From assembly GCF_011683955.1 (NCBI RefSeq), contig NZ_JAAQPI010000005.1, positions 62,001-126,000 of the forward strand: 64,000 nucleotides of DNA, read 5' to 3'. The DNA comes from Pseudomaricurvus alkylphenolicus. Lineage in GTDB: Bacteria; Pseudomonadota; Gammaproteobacteria; Pseudomonadales; Cellvibrionaceae. The position numbers were made by a program, and so were the translations under genes. The notes beneath the pieces were generated by a model. That model was not told the DNA's origin. It worked only from the letters and a program-made list of their open reading frames with translations, and did not search any database. Position 1 is the first letter of the stretch. Each line of letters opens with the position of its first letter. Shown piece by piece: positions 41,288-51,909 of this stretch.

Positions 41288-43669
41288 CTACTGGTGAGTT
41301 TGCTTTAACGCATCCAGAATGACTTCCGGTGTAAAGGGTTGTTCTTTAACCTGTGCTCCGAGTGGACGCAGTGCATCGTTGATGGCACACCACATAACCC
41401 CAATAGCGCCAATGGTTCCTGCTTCTCCTACGCCTTTGGCGCCAAGTTGTGTATAGCGGGTCGGGGTTTCGACGTGTTCGACATGGATATCCGGCATCTC
41501 GCTGGCCATGGGCACCAGATAGTCCGCCATACTGGCATTGAGCATTTGCCCCTGTAGATCGTAGTGGCATTTTTCCAGCAGTGCCCCGCCGATACCCTGT
41601 ACAATCCCGCCTCGCACCTGTTCATCAACAATCATGGGATTGAGAATGCGTCCACAATCGTCCACCGCCCAGTGCCTTAACAGACGAATGATGCCGGTAT
41701 GGGTATCGACTTCCAGATAAGATGCCTGTACGCCATTGGCGACGTAGTAGGGGGGAACATCGTTGCGCGGTACGTGGCTGCGGGTTACCGCGAATTCCGG
41801 TTGCAGGTCGGCGGGTAATTGGTCCTGTCTGAAATGGCCGATCTTAGCCACCTCCTCCAGCTCCATACAGCTTTGACCATTGTGTTTCAGGCAGATCCGG
41901 GAGCGGCTAAGGGTAAGCTCCTGAGGCGCAAGGTCGAGCAGCGCAGCGGCCACTTCCAGAATATTGCTTTGCAGCTGACGAGCTGCTTTTAACGCGGCTT
42001 CGCCAGCCATGGCAGCGCCTCGTGACGCCCAGGAGCCGCCTCCATAGGGTGTGGTACCGCTGTCCCCATGAATCACGCTGATGTCGTCGACACCAATGCC
42101 AAGTTCCTCCGCTACGATTTGCGCAATGCCTGCGGTGGTGCCCTGGCCTTGTTCCGTTGCGCTGGTCAGGCAGCGAACCTTTCCGGTGGGCTCAAGTTTG
42201 AGTGTGCAGCCTTCCTGAACCGACACTCTCGCTTCTGTAGGACCATAATAACGGGAACCGTAGGCGGTCTGCTCGATAAAGGTGGCAATACCAATACCGC
42301 GATAAATACCGCGTTCTCTCTGTTGTTGCTGTTCCTGCCTGAGTTCGTCGTAGTTCATCAACGCCTTGAGCTGCGTCAGACACTGGTGCAAAGAAAGCTG
42401 TTCAAAGTGAATGCCCGTTGCGGTGGTGTGGGGGTACATATCATCGTCAATATAGTTCTGTCGACGAAACTCCAGAGGATCCATATGCACGGCAGCGGCG
42501 GCCAGGTCTACCATCTGTTCGCCAACGGCACAGGCAATAGGAAGACCCACTCCGCGATACATGCCGATCATATTTTTATTCTGGTAGACAATTCGTGTGC
42601 GTCCGCGATAGTGCTTGAACTTATAGGGCGCGGCCGCGCTGGTGATGGTTTGCAAGCCTTCGACAATACTGAAACGTCTGGCGTGGCCATAAGGTCCAAC
42701 GGCGGACAGATCGTCAACCTCGAAGGCCTGAATCCGGCCATTGGCGGAGACTGCCATTCTCGCTTTGACTCGGTGATCCCGGGCATGGGTATCAGAGACA
42801 AAGGACTCCATCCGATCGGCGACAAATTTTACTGGCCTGCCTGTCAGAACACTGGAGGCCACTGCGGCGACCTCGTCCCCGTAGATGTGCAGCTTGACCC
42901 CAAAAGCCCCTCCCACATCAGGGCAAATCACTCTGACGTTATTTTCATCGATGGCCAGATTCTGTGCATAGAGGTCTTGCATCTGGAATGGGGACTGGTG
43001 AGATTGGTATACGGTCAATGATCGGCTGCCTGAGTTGTAATCAGCGATAACCGACCGGGGTTCCAGCGTGACACCGGTTTGGCGCCCAAAAGTGAAATCC
43101 GCCTCCACGACATGGAGGGCTTTATTGAATGCCTCGTCGGGTGAACCGGCCTCAATCAATTGTTCGTCTGCCAGATTGGTACCCAGATCCGGGTGAATCA
43201 GCGGTGCGGAAGCTTCCAGGGCTCCGTGAGGATCGACGACAGCCGGCAGCTCTTCAAAATCGATAAAAACATGGTCAATGGCATCTTCCGCCTGCGCGCG
43301 GGTCTCAGCGAGAATGGCAACAATGGGCTCCCCCTGCCAGGTTACCTGTTCCATCGCCAATGGGTACTGAGGCGCAGATTTAAGATTGGGACGATGCGCG
43401 GCTTCTCCGTTCCAGGGCTTGCAAATTTCCGCGATGTCAGCACCGGTAAAAATATGTGCTATGCCCGGCTGCCGAAGTGCGTCGTCAATATTTATGTTAA
43501 CGATTTTGGCGTGGGCGAGTGGGCTGCGAACAAACACCAGCTCCAACATCCTCGGCAATTGGATATCGTCGGTATAACGTCCCCGGCCGTGTACCAGTTG
43601 TCGCAAGGCGCTGCGGGGAACGCTTTTGCCAATAATACTCTCTCGATCACTCGGACGCTGATTATCCAT
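41288..43669 (-). CDS. Mo hydroxylase large subunit (CoxL-like, xanthine dehydrogenase family)
   Basis: 793 aa, the usual length. MoCo-binding motifs: FVRSPLAHAKI, VCPDVGGAFGVK-like ICPDVGGAFGVKLHIYGDE, EQGQGTTAGIAQI, and the C-terminal GAKGVGEAGTIGA with catalytic Glu. The position of the CODH active-site loop AYxCSFR reads MYRGVGLPIA, so it is not a CO dehydrogenase; aromatic or aldehyde hydroxylation is more likely. No Tat signal: cytosolic, in contrast to the enzyme at 12802. It overlaps the 2Fe-2S gene by 8 bp. Confidence 0.93.
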   Translation of the reverse strand: MDNQRPSDRESIIGKSVPRSALRQLVHGRGRYTDDIQLPRMLELVFVRSPLAHAKIVNINIDDALRQPGIAHIFTGADIAEICKPWNGEAAHRPNLKSAPQYPLAMEQVTWQGEPIVAILAETRAQAEDAIDHVFIDFEELPAVVDPHGALEASAPLIHPDLGTNLADEQLIEAGSPDEAFNKALHVVEADFTFGRQTGVTLEPRSVIADYNSGSRSLTVYQSHQSPFQMQDLYAQNLAIDENNVRVICPDVGGAFGVKLHIYGDEVAAVASSVLTGRPVKFVADRMESFVSDTHARDHRVKARMAVSANGRIQAFEVDDLSAVGPYGHARRFSIVEGLQTITSAAAPYKFKHYRGRTRIVYQNKNMIGMYRGVGLPIACAVGEQMVDLAAAAVHMDPLEFRRQNYIDDDMYPHTTATGIHFEQLSLHQCLTQLKALMNYDELRQEQQQQRERGIYRGIGIATFIEQTAYGSRYYGPTEARVSVQEGCTLKLEPTGKVRCLTSATEQGQGTTAGIAQIVAEELGIGVDDISVIHGDSGTTPYGGGSWASRGAAMAGEAALKAARQLQSNILEVAAALLDLAPQELTLSRSRICLKHNGQSCMELEEVAKIGHFRQDQLPADLQPEFAVTRSHVPRNDVPPYYVANGVQASYLEVDTHTGIIRLLRHWAVDDCGRILNPMIVDEQVRGGIVQGIGGALLEKCHYDLQGQMLNASMADYLVPMASEMPDIHVEHVETPTRYTQLGAKGVGEAGTIGAIGVMWCAINDALRPLGAQVKEQPFTPEVILDALKQTHQ

Positions 43670-44165
43670 GATGCGGGTTGCTCTTGTCGGATGCCAAACG
43701 TTTATTCAGTGTCGACTCGATGGCGTCGACGATGGCGTGATAGCCCGTGCAGCGGCAGTAGTTACCGGATATATGATCACGGATCGCGTCCCGGCTGACG
43801 GGTTCTTTACCGCCGATCAGATCCGCCGCGGTCATTAACATGCCTGGTGTGCAGAAGGCGCATTGGGCGGCGTTGCGTTGAATAAATTCGTGTTGCAGAT
43901 CTGCGATTTCCCCACTTTGAGAAATGCCCTCAATAGTTTCGACAACACATCCGTCGGCTTGAACTGCCAGCATCAGACAGCTTCGCGCCGAGCGCCCATT
44001 CACCCTGATTGTGCAGGCGCCACATACGCCTTGTTCGCAGCCAATATGGGTGCCGGTCAAGCCCAGTTCATGTCTCAGGAAATCGGCTAGGTGTTGACGA
44101 ACGGGAACCCGGTGAGACACCTCTTCGCCGTTAAGTGTAAAAGCTATTTCTCGCGTGTTTTGCAT
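43662..44165 (-). CDS. Mo hydroxylase (2Fe-2S) subunit (CoxS-like)
   Basis: 167 aa. The first cluster uses GCEQGVCGACTI and RSCLML, the second CAFCTPGM and CRCTGY. The ATG at 44165 is preferred; an upstream TTG at 44186 would overlap the FAD-subunit stop. Carries electrons from Mo to the FAD subunit. Middle gene of the CoxM-S-L-G-like order. Confidence 0.93.
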   Translation of the reverse strand: MQNTREIAFTLNGEEVSHRVPVRQHLADFLRHELGLTGTHIGCEQGVCGACTIRVNGRSARSCLMLAVQADGCVVETIEGISQSGEIADLQHEFIQRNAAQCAFCTPGMLMTAADLIGGKEPVSRDAIRDHISGNYCRCTGYHAIVDAIESTLNKRLASDKSNPHHG

Positions 44166-44182
44166 ATCAATCTCTGGTTTTG

Positions 44183-45073
44183 TCAATCGATTGTTCCGAT
44201 ATCACGTGCCAGAGAGAGAAGGGCTCTCTCCAGCAGAACCGTCGCCAGATGTAACTTGGTATCCGCCCGTCCCTCCAGATTGGCAGTCGGGTTCAGTTCC
44301 TGCTCAAGTTTCTGCTTGGCGGCGGTGATCGTATTTTTGTCGATAGATGTGCCGATCAAGTGCAGGCAGGTTTGAGCAAGTCTGGTGGGTTTATCTTCAC
44401 AGCCAAAAATAACCACATCCAGCGCTTTCAAGCTGCGTTTGGAAGACATAAGACCTTTCTTGACAGCAGCCGTACAAGCCAGGCCGACAATGGCAAAGTC
44501 GCCTTGACGCCGGTTGATTTCTTCAAAATAGTGGAGTTGCTGAGGAGCGCATTTGGGAATAGTAATCTGTGTCAGAATTTCATTATCCTGACGCTCCGTG
44601 GTGTAGAGCCCGGAAAAAAAGTCTCTCGCTTTCACCACGCGTTGCCCTGAACGGCTGCTGAGTTCAAAGGTCGCGTCAAGGGCAACGCAGCAGGCCGGTA
44701 ATTCTGCAGCGGGGTCTGCCATCGACAGACTGCCACCAATGGTGCCTCTATTACGAATGGCGACATGCGCGACATGGGGCATGGCGCTGGCGATCAACGG
44801 CAGGTGTTCCTTTACTATGTCGGACTCAAGCAGTTCCATATGGCGAGTCAAGGCGCCGATACGAATGTCTTTGCGGGTCTCGCGAACTCCGCTCAGCCCC
44901 TGGATGCTATTGATATCGATCAGGACCTGCGGCTGGGACAAGCGCATGTTTAACGTCGCCATCAGGCTTTGACCTCCGGCGATAATCCGAGCCTCTTCTC
45001 CATATTGATCCAGGAGCCCCAGTGCTTGATCCAAACTGGTGGCGTTTACATAGTCGAAAAGTGGAGCTTTCAT
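44183..45073 (-). CDS. Mo hydroxylase FAD subunit (CoxM-like)
   Basis: 296 aa. Vanillyl-alcohol-oxidase-type FAD motifs AGGQSLMATLNMRL (about 32-45) and TIGGSLSMADPAAELP (about 111-126), with a CO_deh_flav_C-like end. Role: final electron transfer to quinone or another acceptor. First gene of the operon. An ATCGAT pair at 45105 lies 32-57 bp upstream of the ATG. Divergent from the DUF1857 gene at 45338. Confidence 0.92.
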   Translation of the reverse strand: MKAPLFDYVNATSLDQALGLLDQYGEEARIIAGGQSLMATLNMRLSQPQVLIDINSIQGLSGVRETRKDIRIGALTRHMELLESDIVKEHLPLIASAMPHVAHVAIRNRGTIGGSLSMADPAAELPACCVALDATFELSSRSGQRVVKARDFFSGLYTTERQDNEILTQITIPKCAPQQLHYFEEINRRQGDFAIVGLACTAAVKKGLMSSKRSLKALDVVIFGCEDKPTRLAQTCLHLIGTSIDKNTITAAKQKLEQELNPTANLEGRADTKLHLATVLLERALLSLARDIGTID

Positions 45074-45104
45074 TGGGGGCGTCTCTGTACACCATGTTAT
45101 AAAA

Positions 45105-45130
45105 TACGATTATAGGTTATAAAATCGATA
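45105..45130. promoter_or_regulatory. paired ATCGAT-like boxes upstream of Cox-like operon
   Basis: TACGAT (45105-45110) and ATCGAT (45124-45129), centres 19 bp apart, spacer TATAGGTT. 32-57 bp upstream of the CoxM-like ATG at 45073, and about 210 bp from DUF1857. Confidence 0.55.
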
Positions 45131-45337
45131 AAAATACAAAAAATAGATTAGTGAGGTGTCAGAGAAAAGGTTGGCGGCTGTTGATGTCCAGCAATCCTTG
45201 AGATGACGCGGGTGTTCTATCTGGGGAAATTTGTGTTCCCATTGTGTGGCTTTTTCTACAGTCCTGGTTTACTTAAGCTGGTCATTCTTTTTCAACACTT
45301 CGGATTCAGGGCACTCGATGTGACCCAGGAGAAAACT

Positions 45338-45802
45338 ATGATTAGAGTCAGCCGGAATATTCCCATCAATTCACCGGATGAAGCTATAGTGCTAAGCCGT
45401 TCCCAGGTGTGGCAGGGGTTACAGATGAAGGCCTCCAATGCGGTGCCCTTCGTGCCGTCCATTACGGAGTGTCGAGTTGTCGAGCAGTGGGACGGTGGTA
45501 TTCTTCGCGAAGTGGTTCACGCGGGTGAGCGTTTGCAGGAAGCGATCACACAGATCCCTGAGCGAGTGATTCATTTTCGGCGTATCAGTGACAAAACGCC
45601 GGGCGATATCTTTAACGAGCTTTACTATAATGACGACGGCGAGTTGACGATGACTTTTACATTTGCTTTGGACATTGCGGATGTAGAGCCCGGCAGTCCG
45701 GAGGCACAAAAGCTGTCGCAGGAGCTGGAACAATCCTATCTTCAGTCTGTTCAGGCGACTCTAAAACACCTGCGTGTCCTGGCGAAACAGGGAGAAATAT
45801 GA
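45338..45802 (+). CDS. SRPBCC protein, DUF1857/AtaL-like
   Basis: 154 aa. START/SRPBCC-type ligand-binding fold of the DUF1857 kind (VSRNIPINSPDEAIVLSRSQ, WQGLQMKASNAVPFVPSITE). Family function is unknown; AtaL-like members bind small hydrophobic molecules. AGGAGAA eight bases upstream fixes the ATG at 45338, not an in-frame one at 45203. Divergent from the Cox operon and convergent with FadH. Confidence 0.8.
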   Translation: MIRVSRNIPINSPDEAIVLSRSQVWQGLQMKASNAVPFVPSITECRVVEQWDGGILREVVHAGERLQEAITQIPERVIHFRRISDKTPGDIFNELYYNDDGELTMTFTFALDIADVEPGSPEAQKLSQELEQSYLQSVQATLKHLRVLAKQGEI

Positions 45803-45826
45803 GCCCCCGCCATACCAAGGGGGGGC
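45803..45826. terminator. weak hairpin between convergent DUF1857 and FadH genes
   Basis: GCCCCC pairs with GGGGGC in the 35-bp gap; no T-run on either strand beyond four bases. May be a weak bidirectional terminator. Confidence 0.3.
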
Positions 45827-45837
45827 AAAAGCTGTCT

Positions 45838-47946
<2,109 letters not shown>

Positions 47947-47961
47947 CTAGTTTAACCGAGG

Positions 47962-48570
47962 TTAACTCTCCTCCAGCCACTGTTTTTTGTACTTGGACAA
48001 GGCAACGGGGGTAATCCCCAAATAGGAAGCGATATGATACTGGGGAATCCGCTCCAGATAATCCGGGAAATTACGCACCAGTTGCCTGAATCGCTGTTGT
48101 GCCGTCATGGTTAACAGCTCCGCCTCGCGGCGCTCATTGCGGATCAGCATCATTTCCACGCTGTGTTGGTACAGGCGCTGCCAGGCGGGGCTTTGTTCGG
48201 TAAAGCCCCGCAATCCCGCCAGGTTAATCTCCACCAGAACACTGGGCTCAAGAGTCTCTACCGCAAAGCGGCAGGGTTCATCCAGGATGCTGGCGCTGAG
48301 GCTGCCAACGATATGATTCTTGCCGTAAAACCCCTTGTTGAGTTCCTTGCCATCGGGAGTGATGTAATAAAACCGGACCAGCCCATCAGCCACAAAGTAA
48401 TTATGTGTGGATTTTTCACCAATGGCCTGTAGCAGATGTTTGCTGCCCACCTGGCAAACCTTGAGATTGGGCAGCATCCGCTCCCATTCGTCCCGGGGGA
48501 ATCCCACCAGCTGGTCATAGTGTTGATGCATTGTCTCCAGGGGAGAGCCATGGATGGGAGAGGAGGACAT
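47962..48570 (-). CDS. Crp/Fnr-family regulator with cNMP-binding domain
   Basis: 202 aa. cNMP-binding beta-roll (about 25-120: FVADGLVRFYYITPDGKELN) then a dimer helix and a C-terminal HTH (IPQYHIASYLGITPVALSKY). Family regulators respond to small molecules or lack a ligand. Upstream of FadH on the same strand with an 81-bp gap, so it may or may not be co-transcribed. The exact start is uncertain, as a Shine-Dalgarno is not obvious. Confidence 0.85.
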   Translation of the reverse strand: MSSSPIHGSPLETMHQHYDQLVGFPRDEWERMLPNLKVCQVGSKHLLQAIGEKSTHNYFVADGLVRFYYITPDGKELNKGFYGKNHIVGSLSASILDEPCRFAVETLEPSVLVEINLAGLRGFTEQSPAWQRLYQHSVEMMLIRNERREAELLTMTAQQRFRQLVRNFPDYLERIPQYHIASYLGITPVALSKYKKQWLEES

Positions 48571-48798
48571 AGGTAGTTGTCAGCTTACGGGTTATTTCGG
48601 GTAGTTCAGAATCAATGGCAATAAGCTTTATTGCAGCTAATTTTCAGCGGTATAAACAAGCTACATGAAAGTTCAATCATTTTGCAAGGGTACCAGTTTC
48701 AGGTTGTGACGTTTCAATCAGATAAGATTCTACTGGACAAGCCCGTTTTCAGTCGCCCAATATGGACAACCTGAAACCCATTGCGTGGCAACAGCATC

Positions 48799-49497
48799 AT
48801 GAAGAAATACGGAATTTTCGAAACCGGCAACGTTAAGTCCCATCTGCGGCAAAAGTATGGTTCTTACCCGGAAATGGTAAAGGACCTGATCGGTGATCAA
48901 CTGCCCGGCTCCCGGTTCGATACCATAAGCGTTGTGAACGGGGATGACCTGCCCGTTATGACTGATTATGACGGCTTTATTTATATGGGGTCACGATTCA
49001 GTGTTTACGACGATCTCACCTGGATTGCGCCCGTGAAACAATTTATCCGCGACGCTGCCGAGCGCTCTATTCCCCAGGTGGGGATCTGCTTTGGTCATCA
49101 GCTGATGGCGGAGGCTCTGGGGGGCAAGGTCGAGCCCAAGGGATGGATCGTTGGTGCTCAGCTGTATTCGAGGGATGATTGTTCGGAGGATTCCGTCACC
49201 GCGTATGCCTACCACCGCGATCAGGTGACCCGATTGCCAGACAATGTCGAGGTGATTCTGACTCATCAGCACTGCCCTTATGCGGGTTTGAGGTATCGGG
49301 ATATTCCGGCTTATTCTGTGCAGTTTCACCCGGAATTCGGGCCGGGGTTTATGGGCGAGCTGATCGAAATGACGGCTGGAAATCCCGTGGATGAGGATGT
49401 GGCCGCAAGCGCTTTGGCATCTTTGGAGCGGCCACTTGATCGGGGTGTCATCGCCGAGAAAATTGCCCGGGCGTTGCTTCCGCTAGCTGACCAGTGA
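48799..49497 (+). CDS. class I glutamine amidotransferase-like protein
   Basis: 232 aa. GATase1 fold with nucleophile elbow GICFGHQLMAEALGG (Cys about 99), the His/Glu pair in VQFHPEFGPGF, and YDGFIYMGSRFSVYDD. Relatives of this stand-alone type are often annotated as GMP-synthase-like domains; the acceptor is unknown. The 3' end overlaps the convergent acyl-CoA dehydrogenase by 15 bp. An ATG was chosen at 48799 because an upstream TTG adds six residues with no support. Confidence 0.86.
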   Translation: MKKYGIFETGNVKSHLRQKYGSYPEMVKDLIGDQLPGSRFDTISVVNGDDLPVMTDYDGFIYMGSRFSVYDDLTWIAPVKQFIRDAAERSIPQVGICFGHQLMAEALGGKVEPKGWIVGAQLYSRDDCSEDSVTAYAYHRDQVTRLPDNVEVILTHQHCPYAGLRYRDIPAYSVQFHPEFGPGFMGELIEMTAGNPVDEDVAASALASLERPLDRGVIAEKIARALLPLADQ

Positions 49498-50625
49498 GCG
49501 GCCAATAATCAGTTTCATGATTTCATTGGTGCCACCAAAGATGCGCTGAACGCGGGCGTCGGCGTAGGCGCGGGTCACCGGGTATTCCCACATAAAGCCG
49601 TAGCCGCCGTGCAGTTGCAGGCATTCGTCGATAACTTTGCCTTGCAGGTCGGTGGTCAGCATCTTGGCCTTGGCCGCAGTGACGGCATCGAGTTTGCCCT
49701 CAATATGCAGTTCCAGGCAGCGATCCAGAAAGACACGCTGGGCGGTGACTTCACTGTCCAGCTCGGCCAACTTAAATTGGGTATTCTGAAAGCTGGCGAT
49801 GTTTTTGCCGAACGCCTTGCGCTCTTTCACGTAGTCAATGGTGTAGCTGAGCACGGACTCCATGCTGGCAACCGCGACCAGGGCAATTTGCAAGCGCTCC
49901 TGAGGCAGTTCCTGCATCAGGTAAACAAATCCCTGTCCTTCCTCGCCCAGCAGGTTTTCTGCGGGGATGCGGGCGTCGTTAAAGAAAAGCTCTGAGGTAT
50001 CCTGGGCTTTCATGCCCAGTTTTTCCAGATTGGTGCCTTTTTCAAAACCGGGGGTTCCAGCCTCTAGCAGAAACAGACTGATGCCAGCCGCACCCTGTTG
50101 CGGGTCGGTCTTGGCGACCAGAATAACGACGTCAGCGTGCTGGCCATTGGTGATAAAGGTCTTGGAGCCATTTATCACGTAGTGGTCCCCATCGCGAACC
50201 GCAGTGGTTTTGATGCCCTGCAGATCAGAACCCGCGCCGGGCTCAGTCATGGCAATAGCGGTTACAATCTCACCGGAAATACAGCCCGGTACATACTTCT
50301 GCTTTTGTTCTTCTGTGCCGAAATTCAAGATATAGGGTACGGCGATATCACTGTGCAGCGGCCAACCGATCCCACTGAGTCCCAGGGCGGCGCACTCTTC
50401 ACTGATGATCGCATTGTAGCGAAAGTCCACACCCACGCCGCTGTATTCTTCAGGAGCGGTGGGTACCAGGAATCCCTGCTCACCGGCTTTGTTCCACAGG
50501 GCGCGGTCCACCTGGCCATCTTTCTCCCACTGTAAGTGGTGGGGCACAGCCTCGGCCTGAAGGAATTTGCGCACGCTTTCGCGAAACATATCGTGTTCGG
50601 GTTCAAAAACCGTTCTTGGGATCAT
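49483..50625 (-). CDS. acyl-CoA dehydrogenase
   Basis: 380 aa. ACAD motifs: AMTEPGAGSDLQGIKTTA, KTFITNGQHADV, and the C-terminal LQLHGGYGFMWEYPVTRAYAD with RIFGGTNEIMKL. FGGTNE in place of YEGTNE points to an LCAD-like catalytic base elsewhere (about residues 250-260). Role: alpha,beta-dehydrogenation of an acyl-CoA, donating to ETF. Upstream, 34 bp away on the same strand, is the DUF2855 gene with a TetR-type operator. Confidence 0.93.
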   Translation of the reverse strand: MIPRTVFEPEHDMFRESVRKFLQAEAVPHHLQWEKDGQVDRALWNKAGEQGFLVPTAPEEYSGVGVDFRYNAIISEECAALGLSGIGWPLHSDIAVPYILNFGTEEQKQKYVPGCISGEIVTAIAMTEPGAGSDLQGIKTTAVRDGDHYVINGSKTFITNGQHADVVILVAKTDPQQGAAGISLFLLEAGTPGFEKGTNLEKLGMKAQDTSELFFNDARIPAENLLGEEGQGFVYLMQELPQERLQIALVAVASMESVLSYTIDYVKERKAFGKNIASFQNTQFKLAELDSEVTAQRVFLDRCLELHIEGKLDAVTAAKAKMLTTDLQGKVIDECLQLHGGYGFMWEYPVTRAYADARVQRIFGGTNEIMKLIIGRSLVS

Positions 50626-50659
50626 CCTGTACTCCTGAATATCGAAATCGTTGGTATTA

Positions 50660-51763
50660 TTACTGGCTCAGCGACAATATGTAGCCGGCACTCGGACTTT
50701 GGTCGCCGGCCAATACGGTTTGATAAATATTGGCGACGGCTTTTGGATCGCTGATATTCTCCACTTCAATCCAGCCCTGGGCGAAAGCGGTAAAGGCCAG
50801 CCAGAGGTCTGCGAGTCGTTGCTGAAAAACTGAACCGCCCCATTCGTTCAATCGTTTTTCTGCCTGAGTGGGGGCAAAAAACATAATGGGATGGGGGCCA
50901 TCAAGATCTTTCTTGGTTTTACCGCGCTGGTCCCAGTGGGAGGCTCCCACCAGACAGCTGTACTGAAGCTGCGGCGCCAACTGAGCGTGCAGTCGTTTCA
51001 GTACATCGCCGTTGCCGGCAAAGTCTACTATGGCGCTGGGTTGCGTGGCGTCGAGCTGTTCGATCTGGTCATAGGTGATGACCTCATCGTAACAGCCGAG
51101 CTTTTCGACAAACACCTTGTTGCTCGCGGAGGTCAGACCGATGATCTTGTAATCATGATCGCGTTTGCTGCGATTGCGGTGCAGGGCATAGGCCATACCG
51201 GCGGCCGTTTTACTGGAGGCGCTGGTCAGTATCAGATTGCTGGCACCGAAGAATTGATTGTCGTCGAAGAAATCGTCCAGCAGGAATGAGGTGGTGAACA
51301 AAGGGCGCAGCAACATCTGCATTTCTTCAGTGTCAGCCTGATACAGCGGGTCCTTGCTGCAATTAACATATTGATTATAAATCACTGACAGGGGCTGGCG
51401 GTGGGCAGCCTGGTCGATAAAACCCGTGGGTTTAATGTTGCCTGGCTCTGCCAGTAAATGGCTGCCCATTGGGTAGTAGCCATAGAATCGCTCACCGACT
51501 TCAACGCCTTCGCATTGTGAAGCAGTGACTTCGGCGAAGCCCCATACCGGCGTGATGCCGAAACCTTCTTCGGCAGGGAAAAATTCCCAATAGCGCAGAA
51601 CGTCTCCCGTGGCGGCGTAGCTGATGTTATTGGCCGTGTAGGAAAAGCGCTCAACTTTCATCAGAATCTGCCCGGGACCGGGTTCCGGCAGGGCATCTGT
51701 GGTTTGGTACTTGGTCTGGGAAAAGTCTTTACGATGCACAAGAAATGAACGGGTGGCGGCCAT
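50660..51763 (-). CDS. DUF2855 family protein
   Basis: 367 aa. DUF2855 proteins resemble an MDR without the canonical NAD motif; recognisable segments are FGITPVWGFAEVTAS, LILTSASSKTAAGMAYAL and CLVGASHWDQRGK. Function unknown. The ATG at 51763 has AGAGGAG seven bases upstream. First gene of an operon with the acyl-CoA dehydrogenase; a strong TetR-like palindrome overlaps its promoter at 51786. Confidence 0.85.
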   Translation of the reverse strand: MAATRSFLVHRKDFSQTKYQTTDALPEPGPGQILMKVERFSYTANNISYAATGDVLRYWEFFPAEEGFGITPVWGFAEVTASQCEGVEVGERFYGYYPMGSHLLAEPGNIKPTGFIDQAAHRQPLSVIYNQYVNCSKDPLYQADTEEMQMLLRPLFTTSFLLDDFFDDNQFFGASNLILTSASSKTAAGMAYALHRNRSKRDHDYKIIGLTSASNKVFVEKLGCYDEVITYDQIEQLDATQPSAIVDFAGNGDVLKRLHAQLAPQLQYSCLVGASHWDQRGKTKKDLDGPHPIMFFAPTQAEKRLNEWGGSVFQQRLADLWLAFTAFAQGWIEVENISDPKAVANIYQTVLAGDQSPSAGYILSLSQ

Positions 51764-51785
51764 GGCTAACTCCTCTGGTTTGCGC

Positions 51786-51814
51786 AATAATATAGCGAGC
51801 GCTCGCTCGTTATT
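51786..51814. promoter_or_regulatory. TetR-type operator between DUF2855 and TetR genes
   Basis: AGCGAGCGCTCGCT (51794-51807), a perfect 14-bp palindrome, with AATAA and TTATT arms 29 bp overall. It lies 23-51 bp upstream of DUF2855 and about 96 bp upstream of the TetR gene. The form is typical of TetR/AcrR repressor sites; repression of both genes is inferred. Confidence 0.75.
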
Positions 51815-51909
51815 CAACGAAAATGTGACTGAAGTGCGACCGTTTAGTCACGCGTGCTGGCCGGCTATAATGCGCAGCCCTGGATCCAGGGGAATATTGA
51901 TTCAATCAG

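Noticed and set aside
42068-43021. 317-codon open frame opposite the CoxL-like gene
   Set aside because: Antisense to a well-conserved Mo hydroxylase; no family features in the translation.
41288-43669. Carbon monoxide dehydrogenase (CoxL) annotation
   Set aside because: The AYxCSFR active-site loop is absent, so CO oxidation is not supported despite the CoxMSLG order.
45338-45802. Long form of the DUF1857 gene starting at 45203
   Set aside because: The extra 45 residues are hydrophobic and non-conserved, and a strong AGGAGAA precedes the 45338 start.
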